From: Candidatus Defluviibacterium haderslevense
Lineage (GTDB): Bacteria > Bacteroidota > Bacteroidia > Chitinophagales > Saprospiraceae
Assembly: GCA_016712225.1 (NCBI GenBank)
Contig: JADJRL010000003.1
Location: 2,555,501 to 2,619,500 of the forward strand
Reading direction: 5' to 3'
Length of the DNA stretch: 64,000 nt
Shown here: piece after piece, positions 43,133 to 52,821 of the stretch
Numbering within the stretch: position 1 is the stretch's first letter
Layout of the letters: every line of letters starts with the position of its first letter
Notes under the pieces: generated by a model
Database searches by the model: none
What the model saw: only the letters and a program-made list of their open reading frames with translations
Told to the model about the DNA's origin: nothing
Translations under genes and position numbers: made by a program

Positions 43133-44668
43133 ATGTATACTATTGCAAGAATAATCGCTATTAATGTATTTATAGGAATTCATACATTATTTGCGCAATT
43201 CTATGATGCCAATTGGATAATAGGATGGGGAGGGAATAGTACAGACAGTATTGTTTTTGTAGGATTGATGCAAATAAATTTTAATAAGGGATTAAAGATT
43301 AGTTACCCACTTAAAGATAATCCAATCTGTAATACTGGATTTTGTCCATCTGCTGTATCAAATGCAAAAGGTGAATTATTATTTTATTCAGATGCATTTC
43401 ATATATATAATAGAAATCATGATATTGTTAAAGGTGGCGATCACATTAATCCTGGACCATATTGGGATGCATATATTGGAGCAACTTATCCCATGCAAAA
43501 TGGTGCACTTTTTTTGCCATGGCCAAATCATCTGGAATTTTTTTTTCATTTTCATAAATCCTTTGGTGTTCTAAAAGATGATCCAGAACGTGAGGTGGCT
43601 GCTGGCTGTGATAAATTATATTATACATTACTTGATCTAAATGGGGATAATGGAATGGGAGAAGCAATAAAGAAGAACGTTATGCTTCTGGAGGGTGAAA
43701 TCAACACAGCCAATATGTCTGCATGTAAACATGCCAATGGTAGGGATTGGTGGCTTATTCAAAAGACTTCAGGACATAATGAGTATTTCTTTTATCTTTT
43801 AGATCCTTCAGGAGTACGGTTACATCATAAACAATTTATTGGCCCTAATGGAGCAAAATTTGATTGGAATGGTAGGGACTGCTTTAGTGAACAGGGTGAC
43901 AAGTATATTCAAGTGAATCATGTAGATCACCTTATAATTATGGACTTCGATCGGTGCAATGGTGAATTGTCTAATCCCTTACAAATTATTAATCCAGTAG
44001 CTAAACTCGATAGTCAACCATCTGTTAGTATAGCCATCTCACCATCAGGTCGGTATTTATATTTCTGTAATATTACTAAGATATGGCAGTATGACTTACA
44101 TGCAAAAGATGTAGCGCAAAGTGTGATACAAGTTGCTAAATATGATAGCTTCTTATATGAAAAATATTTTCCGACTACTTTTTTTAATATGCGTCTTGCT
44201 CCTGATGGAATGATATATATCTGCCCTTTCAGTAATAACAATGCCTATCTACATCGGATTAATTTTCCAGATCGTAAAGGATTGGCTTGTGAAGTAATAC
44301 AACATGCTGTGAGGATGCCAGCAGAAATGGGTGGGTCATTACCAGTCATGCCTAATTATCGGCTGGGGCCTTTAATTGGAAGTTCGTGTGATAGTATTTA
44401 TGATATTAATTCCAATGCCAAGTTTAATGTATTTCCTAATCCTGTTGTTGATTATTTGTATATAACTACCAATATTTCACAGCTGTTTAAACTATCATTA
44501 AATATCCAGGTTTTTGATTTATCTGGAAAGGAGGTATTGGAATTCTCATTTACGAATCAAGATCAAATGATTAAAATTCCTGTATCGCATTTAACTCAAG
44601 GAATGTATGTTTATAAGATTATTTCTAATGAAGCTGATTTAGGTTTTGGTAAATTTATAAAAATTTAA
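43133..44668 (+). CDS. Secreted T9SS cargo protein, probable beta-propeller
   Basis: 511 residues from ATG 43133, where MYTIARIIAINVFIGIHTLFAQ is a good signal peptide; an upstream ATG at 43100 would bury it. The middle has repeated WD/NHL-like strands (for example SVSIAISPSGRYLYFCN and NMRLAPDGMIYICPF), suggesting a propeller. The last 75 residues form a type A sorting domain (FNVFPNPVVDYLYI, QGMYVYKI). It is exported by the type IX system. Function is unknown; similar proteins are abundant in this phylum. Confidence 0.78.
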   Translation: MYTIARIIAINVFIGIHTLFAQFYDANWIIGWGGNSTDSIVFVGLMQINFNKGLKISYPLKDNPICNTGFCPSAVSNAKGELLFYSDAFHIYNRNHDIVKGGDHINPGPYWDAYIGATYPMQNGALFLPWPNHLEFFFHFHKSFGVLKDDPEREVAAGCDKLYYTLLDLNGDNGMGEAIKKNVMLLEGEINTANMSACKHANGRDWWLIQKTSGHNEYFFYLLDPSGVRLHHKQFIGPNGAKFDWNGRDCFSEQGDKYIQVNHVDHLIIMDFDRCNGELSNPLQIINPVAKLDSQPSVSIAISPSGRYLYFCNITKIWQYDLHAKDVAQSVIQVAKYDSFLYEKYFPTTFFNMRLAPDGMIYICPFSNNNAYLHRINFPDRKGLACEVIQHAVRMPAEMGGSLPVMPNYRLGPLIGSSCDSIYDINSNAKFNVFPNPVVDYLYITTNISQLFKLSLNIQVFDLSGKEVLEFSFTNQDQMIKIPVSHLTQGMYVYKIISNEADLGFGKFIKI

Positions 44669-44688
44669 TTCGATACAAACGATTTATA

Positions 44689-46542
44689 TTACGCGAATTT
44701 ATTTTTTTTAACCCTTTTTGCTGATTTATAATCAATCTGACTTGATAATTTATTTACTTTGCAAAAGTCAACTATTGCTTGAAGGAAGGCTGGGCCATAT
44801 TTTTTGATTTTGAATTCACCAAATCCGGAAATTTTTAGAAGATCATCCATGGTTAATGGCAAGTAGGTGATGAGTTCTTGTAATGTAGCATCAGAGAATA
44901 TAATGTATGGTGGAACTTTTTCAGTAACGGCTAATTCAAATCTTACTTTTTTTAAAATCGTAAATAAGGTAGGATTTTGTTCATGAGTAGATTGAGGGAA
45001 TTGTTTTTTTACAACGGGTTTTGGTGGAACTTCAATCTCGCGAATTTTGATGATGACTTTTTTATGGTCAAATAAAACATTATGGCTAAGTGGACCTAAA
45101 TGTAAAACCGGATATTCACCTTCATTCATTTGAAGTATGGATTGCTGATTTAAAGCGGCAATGTATTGTTTCCAAATATCCTTGGAAAGATGTTTGCCAA
45201 TGCCATAGGTTTTTATTTCTTTGTGTTCTTCTCGTGTCGTTTTACTACCTCGGAGAAAATCAATCACATAGTTGATACCAAATCGTTCATTTAATCTACT
45301 CACCGCACTGAGTACTTTTTGGGCATCAATCGTAATATCTTTTTCGGTAAATGAAGTCAAACAATAATCACAATTACCACAATCATCAGGAGCGGACTCA
45401 TCAAAATAATTAAGCAAAAATTTTCTTCGGCATGCATGTATTTCACAAAACCGAGACATCAGATCTAATTTCTGAAGCATGATTTTACTTTGTTCCGGAT
45501 TGCCTTCTATACGTGCGAAATGTTGTAACTTAAATACATCACTTTTGCTGTAGAAAAGTATAGCCTCACTGGGTAATCCATCACGTCCTGCTCGACCCGT
45601 CTCTTGGTAATATCCTTCTATATTTTTGGGTAAGTCTACGTGAATGACAAAGCGTACATTACTTTTGTCGATACCCATTCCGAATGCAATAGTAGCCGTG
45701 ATTAATTTAACCCGATCTGTCAGAAAATCATCTTGTCTCTGTTCACGAATGTCTCTGGGCAATCCTGCATGATAGGCCTGAGTTGGGAATTGATCCTTGG
45801 ATAATTGTTGGGCTAATTCTTCTGTGCTGTTTCTGGAAAGACAGTAGATAATGCCGCTATCATCCGGATGATTTTTTAAAAAACTAATGAGTTGGGTGTA
45901 ATAATTTGTTTTCGACTTTATGGTATATTTTATATTCGGACGATTGAAAGAATTTTCAAAAGTAAGGTGATTAACAAAATTTAATTTGGCGACAATATCT
46001 TGTTGTGTAATTCGATCCGCTGTAGCAGTTAAGGCCATGATGGGGACATTAGGAAAATGAACTTTTAAATCACCTAACATGAGATATTCTGGTCTAAAAT
46101 CATGACCCCATTGGCTAATACAGTGCGCTTCATCAATGGCAATCAGAGAAATAGAAAGTGACTTCAAAAATTGTAGAATAACAGCATCATTGAGCAAGCG
46201 TTCAGGGGCTAAATAGAGTAATCTGAGTTGATTGGATTTAAGTTGATTAAATATCCGTTCGTGTTCAGATACTTCTTGTGTTGAATTGATAAAAGCTGCC
46301 GGAATTTTATTTTGATTCAAGGCATCTACCTGATCTTTCATAAGTGCAATCAAAGGTGAAATGACTAGGGTTAATCCTTGATTAGCCAATGCAGGAATTT
46401 GATAACACAATGATTTTCCACCACCTGTTGGCATGATAACCAAGCAATCTTTTTTACTTAAAGCTGCCTGAATAATATCTTCCTGATTATGACGGAATTG
46501 ATCAAAACCGAAGTGTTTTTTTAAGAGTAGGGTGGGTGTCAT
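44689..46542 (-). CDS. recQ: ATP-dependent DNA helicase RecQ
   Basis: 617 residues. A 3'-5' helicase for recombination and fork repair. Motifs: Walker A MPTGGGKSLCYQIPAL, DEAHCISQWGHDFRPEY, ATIAFGMGIDKSNVRFV and the QETGRAGRDGLPSEA motif VI. The zinc site CEIHACRRKFLL with CGNCDYC follows. The RQC region is present, and a C-terminal HRDC domain (about residues 515-595) ends the protein. The start matches MTPTLLLKKHFGFDQFR. The promoter at 46584-46614 has ideal spacing. Confidence 0.96.
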   Translation of the reverse strand: MTPTLLLKKHFGFDQFRHNQEDIIQAALSKKDCLVIMPTGGGKSLCYQIPALANQGLTLVISPLIALMKDQVDALNQNKIPAAFINSTQEVSEHERIFNQLKSNQLRLLYLAPERLLNDAVILQFLKSLSISLIAIDEAHCISQWGHDFRPEYLMLGDLKVHFPNVPIMALTATADRITQQDIVAKLNFVNHLTFENSFNRPNIKYTIKSKTNYYTQLISFLKNHPDDSGIIYCLSRNSTEELAQQLSKDQFPTQAYHAGLPRDIREQRQDDFLTDRVKLITATIAFGMGIDKSNVRFVIHVDLPKNIEGYYQETGRAGRDGLPSEAILFYSKSDVFKLQHFARIEGNPEQSKIMLQKLDLMSRFCEIHACRRKFLLNYFDESAPDDCGNCDYCLTSFTEKDITIDAQKVLSAVSRLNERFGINYVIDFLRGSKTTREEHKEIKTYGIGKHLSKDIWKQYIAALNQQSILQMNEGEYPVLHLGPLSHNVLFDHKKVIIKIREIEVPPKPVVKKQFPQSTHEQNPTLFTILKKVRFELAVTEKVPPYIIFSDATLQELITYLPLTMDDLLKISGFGEFKIKKYGPAFLQAIVDFCKVNKLSSQIDYKSAKRVKKNKFA

Positions 46543-46565
46543 AGCGGTAAAGATATGTTGGTAAC

Positions 46566-46614
46566 TTGGCTTTAGCCAACAAACAAAGATACAATCTTGA
46601 ACCTAAAAAACAAA
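46566..46614 (-). promoter_or_regulatory. recQ promoter with a palindrome at the start site
   Basis: On the minus strand TTTG (46614-46611), 19 bases, then TATCTTTG (46591-46584) match the Bacteroidota consensus exactly. A 14-bp palindrome TTGGCTTTAGCCAA (46566-46579) covers the expected transcription start and could be an operator. Confidence 0.75.
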
Positions 46615-46849
46615 TACACAACATTTAGTCCAATTTGTTTTACGTATTAAGATTTGTTTTGTGTAAAGTAAGCTATCGCGGCTTGAATAAATGGGATATT
46701 CATTTTAACAATCGTAAGCTAAATAAGGAAAATTTCTACGCCATTTATTATCCCATTCTATTCATTTCTATCTTACCCCATCAATTTTAAAATGATCCAA
46801 TTCAAACATACCTATTAAATTTACATTCCTATTATAAGTATTTTATCCT
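46615..46849. other. Intergenic between divergent recQ and the accessory block
   Basis: No open frame or repeat recognised. AT-rich. Confidence 0.4.
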
Positions 46850-47182
46850 ATGAAATCGAATTGGATATTTTATCTCGGAGTCATCATTAATGCAGGTGTA
46901 CTATTGTTCGCCATTTCAAATGGTTTGATGATGCACAAGAATTTTGATGGAATAGATGGGAAAAGTATAAGTCCGATTGAAGGCATGCCATTATGGAGTC
47001 AATACATGATTTGGGTGATTCCAATAGCATTGATTTTATTGATCATCACAGCATTTTGGTTAAAGTCCATAGGGAAAATGATGGGTGCTCATATATTGTT
47101 ATGGATAACAGGCTTACCTATGCTTGTAATGTTTATCTTATGGGGCGGTTTAGCTTTGTTGTTTATTTTATTTGGTAAATAG
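46850..47182 (+). CDS. Small three-helix membrane protein, unknown
   Basis: 110 residues with three transmembrane helices (LGVIINAGVLLFAISNGL, YMIWVIPIALILLIITAFWL, and the C-terminal LLWITGLPMLVMFILWGG in part). No recognised family. It is the first gene of a same-strand series (46850-51109) and is followed after 24 bases by the 468-residue protein. Role unknown. Confidence 0.7.
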   Translation: MKSNWIFYLGVIINAGVLLFAISNGLMMHKNFDGIDGKSISPIEGMPLWSQYMIWVIPIALILLIITAFWLKSIGKMMGAHILLWITGLPMLVMFILWGGLALLFILFGK

Positions 47183-47206
47183 CATTCCAAAAGCTTTGGA
47201 CTAAAC

Positions 47207-48613
47207 ATGTTAGAAATAAAAGAAATTAAGATCATTCAGACTATCGGCGATCAAAAGAAAGAGTGGTCCATTCAAGAATTACTTGAAATTCCCGACCCAC
47301 TTTCAGGTGAGCCATTAGAACCTCGAAATGCTGCTATGTTTAAAGTAGTTGAAATGGCTGAGGTACTATATAATGAACTTTCAAAAACTGCTCTATTGCG
47401 TTATGATTTTTGGAAACAATTCAAACCTGACAGGATCGTTGAGCAAAAATTTCAGTATACTACAAAAGTCACCCATACTTATCAATGGGAATTAACGATT
47501 GATTCCAAAGGATTACATTATAAAGATATTTCCGGGGATTACACACCACAATTAGGAGCTGTAACTGACCAATTGTTTAGTGATTTTTGGTTTTATGGTC
47601 CGTTGTTGCCCATTCCAGATTTATTCTTGCGTAAGCTATTGGTCGCCACTATTCGCAACGCATTTATACAAGCAGGAAGCCCGGCATCGTATAAACATTT
47701 TGAATTATTCGAATATCCTGAGGTGAATGATTCGAACCATTATTGGCAAAATGGAGATTACGAGGCAAGTGATTTTGTCTGTGTTCGGTATTACGGAATT
47801 GAGATTGGAGCTACCAATTGGCGTGATGGTTTGGCATATCAATGGTTTCTCTCTTTTGAATATTTTTTAACAAAACCATATCAAGAAGACACTGTATTGA
47901 CTCCTGAAATCAGAGCAGAAATCGAACTATTGCTCGGACGTAAATCAACACAAAAAAGATTGGAAGACATTACTAATCCAGAAAAAAATGCCGAATCAAA
48001 ACGTCTTTTCATGGACAATGGTGGTCAAATTCATTACATCCATCTTCATGGTTTTGGTGATGACTACAAGGCTACTTATAGTGAAGAAGCTGCTTGGCGG
48101 GCAGAATTGATCGAACAATACATCAAAAGACTTTCTGAAGAAGAAAATGAATTTACATTGATTCATATTGCCAAAGGTTTGGAATTGAATGGTGTTAAAA
48201 ATGTTGGGGAGTTGATTTTTACAGCTACCAAAAGTGCTAATCCAAAAGGTAGGCAGGCGCTCACAAAAATTCTCATTGACCAATATGATGCTGAACTTGG
48301 CGCAGTAGCGTTGATTTCATTACTCGAATACGAGCGTTTTACTGATTATTGGCGTAATTATGTTTTTAATTCGTTGTTCAAATTGCGAGATAATATAACC
48401 GTTCAACATTTTATCATTGAGAAACTAAAAGGTGACCATAAAATTCATTTTGAAAAATCAGTTAACGTACTTCGTGCTTGGAATTACCGCGGCGATGAAG
48501 ACCAATTAGATAGGAATTTACTAAACGAATTGAATTGGGAAGATGCCACAGCTCATGATCCGAATTTTCGTTCTGCTCTCGATAAAACAATCAAAATCAT
48601 TCAAAAAAAATGA
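47207..48613 (+). CDS. Large cytoplasmic protein of unknown function, HEAT-like C-terminus
   Basis: 468 residues, not recognised. No signal peptide. The N-terminal half is mixed alpha/beta with many aromatics (YDFWKQFKPDRIVEQKF, FSDFWFYGPLLPIPDLFL). From about residue 325 it becomes a run of short helices (FTLIHIAKGLELNGVKNVGELI, GAVALISLLEYERFTDYW) reminiscent of HEAT-type repeats. The last four bases overlap the start of the next gene (ATGA), so the two products are translationally coupled and likely act together. Confidence 0.75.
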   Translation: MLEIKEIKIIQTIGDQKKEWSIQELLEIPDPLSGEPLEPRNAAMFKVVEMAEVLYNELSKTALLRYDFWKQFKPDRIVEQKFQYTTKVTHTYQWELTIDSKGLHYKDISGDYTPQLGAVTDQLFSDFWFYGPLLPIPDLFLRKLLVATIRNAFIQAGSPASYKHFELFEYPEVNDSNHYWQNGDYEASDFVCVRYYGIEIGATNWRDGLAYQWFLSFEYFLTKPYQEDTVLTPEIRAEIELLLGRKSTQKRLEDITNPEKNAESKRLFMDNGGQIHYIHLHGFGDDYKATYSEEAAWRAELIEQYIKRLSEEENEFTLIHIAKGLELNGVKNVGELIFTATKSANPKGRQALTKILIDQYDAELGAVALISLLEYERFTDYWRNYVFNSLFKLRDNITVQHFIIEKLKGDHKIHFEKSVNVLRAWNYRGDEDQLDRNLLNELNWEDATAHDPNFRSALDKTIKIIQKK

Positions 48614-49887
48614 AAATCATTCTACTTTTAATCGCATGTATTATCATAATCTTTTTACTTTACTCATTTGCCAAAAACAAATATGAAGAAGTGAAACTTT
48701 CAAAAGAAATCCAATATGGTCCATTTACTATTCAGGCAAAAGTTTCAAAAACCAAAAGTTTTAATATGAACTATGGCCGTATGACGAATAATACCAATGT
48801 AGCATATCATGTTTTGTTTAATGGCAAACCTATTACGTATTCAAGTGGTTTGCAAAACAATACCGGATTGCCATTTTTGTGGGCAGTTTATGCGCTAAAA
48901 GATGCACCGGATCCCACCCTCATTGCGGGCAGCCAAAGTCTTTATATGATCTATATTAAAGACGGAGTACCCAAAGTTGAACCATTACTTATTCAAAGTA
49001 CAGATTTCGCATCGCTACAATTTTTAGATCGTAAGAATGGTCAACCAGGTGATTATTCTGAGGTTTTTATGAAAAGTGAGACAACTCAATTGGAAGAATT
49101 GGATCGTCTTGAAGGAGGACGATTTCTCATGGTTAGTGAACATGCAATTCTAGATGTTCAGACCCGCAAAATATGGCCTATGAACAAAGACAATAATCCA
49201 GTAGAAAATTATTCATATCCTTCACCACACGGGGCGTTAGCTTTTTCACCTGATCAAAAAAGTATTGTTTTTCATGCTGAATTTCAAAGTTGGAATACTC
49301 AAGATGAAAATTTGCCAGACTCGGAACACGCACTTGTCGTTTATCATTTTGAGAAAGATAGTGGCTATGCAGTTAAATATGATGATACAGACACACGAAT
49401 GACGAATGTAAATGACATCAATTATGAATGGTTTAATACTTATTTTGAATGGAAAAAATTTCCTGAAGGAGATCGATTGGAATTGAGATCATTTAAACAA
49501 TTACCCTATTGGTCCGGCAAATTTGATCCCAAGGATCATTATTACACCCTTTATCCAGTAAAGCCAGAGATGTTAGCTGTTTTTTTGAATTTTGTTTTTG
49601 AGCAAATGGCTTGGACCAAGAGTAATATTATTAAAGATGAGACCGGTGAATATACAGGACATAGTTATACCATTGGTTCCGGAGATTTAAAATTAGACAT
49701 CGGATTTAAAGAAGATGAGCAAAAACTAACTTTCAGTAAGTATCTTTATGACGATAAAAATACTGAAAGCGATGCTGTAGTGAAAAAAATAGCTCTAGCC
49801 TTTAATGCAGAACTTAATGAAGGAAAACATCAAGAGCTATTTGGGCGAATTTTTAGTGAGACAAAAAAAATCCGAGGTGTAAAATAA
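48610..49887 (+). CDS. Membrane-anchored protein of unknown function
   Basis: 425 residues. One N-terminal transmembrane helix (IILLLIACIIIIFLLYSF) anchors a large soluble region. That region has propeller-like strands (GALAFSPDQKSIVFHAEF, HALVVYHFEKDSGYAV). No known enzyme motif. It is coupled by a four-base overlap to the 468-residue protein. Unrecognised as a family. Confidence 0.72.
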   Translation: MKIILLLIACIIIIFLLYSFAKNKYEEVKLSKEIQYGPFTIQAKVSKTKSFNMNYGRMTNNTNVAYHVLFNGKPITYSSGLQNNTGLPFLWAVYALKDAPDPTLIAGSQSLYMIYIKDGVPKVEPLLIQSTDFASLQFLDRKNGQPGDYSEVFMKSETTQLEELDRLEGGRFLMVSEHAILDVQTRKIWPMNKDNNPVENYSYPSPHGALAFSPDQKSIVFHAEFQSWNTQDENLPDSEHALVVYHFEKDSGYAVKYDDTDTRMTNVNDINYEWFNTYFEWKKFPEGDRLELRSFKQLPYWSGKFDPKDHYYTLYPVKPEMLAVFLNFVFEQMAWTKSNIIKDETGEYTGHSYTIGSGDLKLDIGFKEDEQKLTFSKYLYDDKNTESDAVVKKIALAFNAELNEGKHQELFGRIFSETKKIRGVK

Positions 49888-49974
49888 TAAGATAAAAAAA
49901 TATTTAAAGCACAATCTATTTCTTTAAAAACTTGCAACTTTTCAGATCACAATATGAACGTAAGTTTTTGTCAT

Positions 49975-50098
49975 CATTTTTGCAAAAATCATGCAAAAAT
50001 GCCAATAAAAACATTTTAAATTTACCTTTTATGACGGATTTTATCCGTCGTAAAAAATTGACCGCCAATACTGGGCTCAAATCTGAATAGTTTCTAAA
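49975..50098. repeat. Dispersed palindromic repeat, copy A
   Basis: Centred on the hairpin GACGGAT-TTT-ATCCGTC (50033-50049). The flanks (TTTTTGCAAAAATCAT, AACATTTT before; ATTGACC, ACTGG, AATAGTTTCTA after) recur in diverged form around 58466. Confidence 0.6.
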
Positions 50099-50110
50099 AA
50101 CCCAAAACGT

Positions 50111-50476
50111 ATGATGCGATACTTACTTGGTCCTGAACTCTTTTGGCTCCTGCTTTACATAGGTGCTATTTTACTTGGAAAAGCCAATACACCACCTTCA
50201 AAAGACATTGACAATATCATTGAATACTTGTGGTTTTGGATTCCAGTAATTTCACTGTTAGTATTTGGTCTATGGTGGCTACCGGCTCCAGAGAAAAATG
50301 GACTATTGCTGCGGGTTTGGATTTTTGGTTTGATCGGTGGACATTTGGTTCTTGAGAAAGCATTGAGTGCTTATAGTAATCAAGGTCCTGGAATTGGGAT
50401 GGGTTATCTTGCAGGGCTGATTTTGATTTTTATATTTCTCATCTTGGGAAGTATCATTGTGAGTATTAAATTTTAA
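50111..50476 (+). CDS. Small multi-pass membrane protein, unknown
   Basis: 121 residues with about four transmembrane helices (ELFWLLLYIGAILLG, YLWFWIPVISLLVFGLWWL, VWIFGLIGGHLVLEKAL, LAGLILIFIFLILGSIIV). No recognised family. It begins right after the palindromic repeat at 49975-50098 and precedes a zinc-ribbon protein by 144 bases. Confidence 0.65.
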   Translation: MMRYLLGPELFWLLLYIGAILLGKANTPPSKDIDNIIEYLWFWIPVISLLVFGLWWLPAPEKNGLLLRVWIFGLIGGHLVLEKALSAYSNQGPGIGMGYLAGLILIFIFLILGSIIVSIKF

Positions 50477-50620
50477 AAAATAGTAAAATAATTTGGTGGC
50501 ATTTTTTTTGAGAACTGAAATATTGATTAATGATTTTATGTGTTGACTAAGAAATTTTAAAAATGATTTGATCATAAATATTAGTGTCAAATTGATTTGG
50601 TTTAATATATATTAAATAGG

Positions 50621-51109
50621 ATGGAACAGCGAACTAAGAATACTTATGGTGTTCAGATTTACGAATTTGTGAAGGATATTCTTGTGGTTTGTCCAAAGTG
50701 TGAAGGACAGGCAGTGGTACATAGTGGTGATTTTCACACCTTGAAATTCGCACATACTGATGTTAAAGTTGTTTGTTCACATTGTGGTTTCAATAAATTG
50801 ATGGAACGGGTTTCTCCCCGAAAAGATGACAAGCAGAAGCGAGGAAATGTTCTGATATTTGGAGCGCCCATAGATCCGTTTTTTCACTTGCCTGTGTGGT
50901 TGTGTACTGAATTTGATGGAGAGCAATTATGGGCATATAATTTGGAACATCTTGATTTTTTGGCTGCACATATTGGGGCAAAACTTAGGGAACGAAATGT
51001 ACTGAAATTTAATGTTAAGAGTATAGGAGCCAGACTGCCTAGATGGATGACTTCTGCGCATAATCGTGAAGCCATTCTGAAAGCCATTGAAAAATTAAAG
51101 AGTAAATAA
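50621..51109 (+). CDS. Zinc-ribbon hypothetical protein
   Basis: 162 residues. Two CxxC pairs (CPKCEGQ and CSHCGFN, about residues 24-56) form a zinc ribbon. The remainder contains a conserved-looking aromatic block (PFFHLPVWLCTEFDGEQLWAY) and a C-terminal helix. It is cytoplasmic. Not assigned to a named family. The lipoprotein gene at 51137 follows after 27 bases. Confidence 0.75.
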   Translation: MEQRTKNTYGVQIYEFVKDILVVCPKCEGQAVVHSGDFHTLKFAHTDVKVVCSHCGFNKLMERVSPRKDDKQKRGNVLIFGAPIDPFFHLPVWLCTEFDGEQLWAYNLEHLDFLAAHIGAKLRERNVLKFNVKSIGARLPRWMTSAHNREAILKAIEKLKSK

Positions 51110-51136
51110 ATATCTTGTATTCGCAATACTGCCATT

Positions 51137-52150
51137 ATGAAACAAATATTCTTACTTATTATGTCGCTATTCTCTATATTATTTGGGTGTAATACTAAAA
51201 AGAAAACTTCCAAGGTAGATTCATGGCCTTTATTTCCTACAACTGATAATCCCAATTTGGTTGTAAAGGAAATTCCTTTGGCTGATGGTTTTTCGATTAG
51301 GTCATTTTATATCATGCCTGACAAAGAAAGTGTTTTGGTTCTCGGGAGTCGAACCCCAAAGCAAGAAAGCCAACAAGAAATGGAAGAAAGACAGCCCGGT
51401 GATCCGCAGTATATGGACCATCGATTACTATGTTTGGATGCAAAAGGAAACACAAAATTCCACAAAGATTTGTTGCATACAGATTGGATGTATGGTGGGA
51501 CTTTTGGTATGTTAAAAGGAGAATTGATGTTGCGTATTGGAGATTGGTTCTTGGTTTTGGATCCTAAGACATTTAATATTATAGAAAAAATTCCAGTACA
51601 TAATTCGGAATATATCTCTTGGAAGGAAACTGAAATGACGCGAGATGAGCACCAAGCCGATTACCAGAAAAAATTCGACGCATTGTTAAATAGCAGTAAG
51701 TCATGTAAATTCTTGTATTGGGCGCCCGGTCGAGAATATTTGGTTTTTGAACAAGCAGCTATTGGCAAACGTTCAGCTTGGTCCCCAATCTCAATTGAAG
51801 ACGAACTATTAGTTGATTTAAAACAACGACTCGAAACTTTCGATGTAGATCTAAATCTGCATAACTTAAATCCAGAAAACAACACCATTGAAATAACAGA
51901 TGATTCAGTGAAACTCCGTGAAGTGGAATATATTTCTGCCGGAACACAATTCGATTATCCAAATTATAAATCACGTAGGATATTGCAGGATGAATTGATG
52001 ATGAATGACCAAAAAGTACATTTCTCAACTACAGATAGAGATCGGCATTATTTGACATTGCAATATTCGGATAACTTGATGTTGACTACGGCAGATGGAT
52101 CGATTTGGGTGGTGTATGAAAAGACTTTATACAGGATGATTATGAAATAG
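51137..52150 (+). CDS. Putative lipoprotein, propeller-like, unknown
   Basis: 337 residues with a lipoprotein signal (LFSILFGC, Cys near residue 18). The body is rich in short strands (SFYIMPDKESVLVLGS, GDWFLVLDPKTFNIIEKI, DGSIWVVYEKTLYRMI), suggesting a beta-propeller exposed on the envelope. No family recognised. It ends the series of longer unknown proteins and precedes four small lipoproteins. Confidence 0.7.
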   Translation: MKQIFLLIMSLFSILFGCNTKKKTSKVDSWPLFPTTDNPNLVVKEIPLADGFSIRSFYIMPDKESVLVLGSRTPKQESQQEMEERQPGDPQYMDHRLLCLDAKGNTKFHKDLLHTDWMYGGTFGMLKGELMLRIGDWFLVLDPKTFNIIEKIPVHNSEYISWKETEMTRDEHQADYQKKFDALLNSSKSCKFLYWAPGREYLVFEQAAIGKRSAWSPISIEDELLVDLKQRLETFDVDLNLHNLNPENNTIEITDDSVKLREVEYISAGTQFDYPNYKSRRILQDELMMNDQKVHFSTTDRDRHYLTLQYSDNLMLTTADGSIWVVYEKTLYRMIMK

Positions 52151-52181
52151 GGTAAACGTAAAAAAAGATATATGGCTTAAA

Positions 52182-52772
52182 ATGAAAGGTATTTGCTTTT
52201 TGAAATTAATGGTAAAAAAGAATGTTGGTCATAAATTTATTGTTGGATTATTCATATTTGTATGTATACTTTTAATACAGTGTAATGAAGATTGTTTAAT
52301 AATAAAGTATCCAGTGCGATTAATGGATGCAAAACTTTGTATTCCCTATATTTCAAATTGTCGTGTTAAAATAAGTTCCTGTGATGATTTTGAGGGAGAA
52401 TATTGCAATTATCATGTAGATTCTTGCAATGACCTTTTCATTGAAATAAAATTATCATTTTATATGGGAAATTTGGTTTGTTCCAAAAATAATATGGATG
52501 AGAGTTTAACCGAATTAAATGAAGAAAATTATGAATTCTATAATCCAATGTATGATTATTGTGACGAAAACTATAATTTGGAATATGAAAAATATATAGA
52601 CAATTCAAATTGCTCTAAAGGTATTAAAATATGGCAGAGAAATGTTAATCGTTCCAGGGCAGTAATATGGATGCACCGAGACAATTATATTGCAAGTATA
52701 TTCATTAGTTTTAAGCATTCTGAAATAAATAAAATCAAAAAATTGTTCAACAAAATTAAAATAATATATTAG
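52182..52772 (+). CDS. Small lipoprotein, unknown
   Basis: 196 residues; ATG 52209 (MVKKNVGHKF) is an alternative start. The signal ends in a lipobox (LLIQC). The mature part holds many cysteines (CDDFEGEYC, CNDLF, CSKNN, DYCDENY, NCSKG), which suggests disulfide-stabilised folding in the periplasm or on the surface. Unrecognised family. Confidence 0.65.
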   Translation: MKGICFLKLMVKKNVGHKFIVGLFIFVCILLIQCNEDCLIIKYPVRLMDAKLCIPYISNCRVKISSCDDFEGEYCNYHVDSCNDLFIEIKLSFYMGNLVCSKNNMDESLTELNEENYEFYNPMYDYCDENYNLEYEKYIDNSNCSKGIKIWQRNVNRSRAVIWMHRDNYIASIFISFKHSEINKIKKLFNKIKIIY

Positions 52773-52821
52773 TTTGAAACATAGGAAAAGTAAATTAATG
52801 TCCCCCAATGCAGCTTAAATT

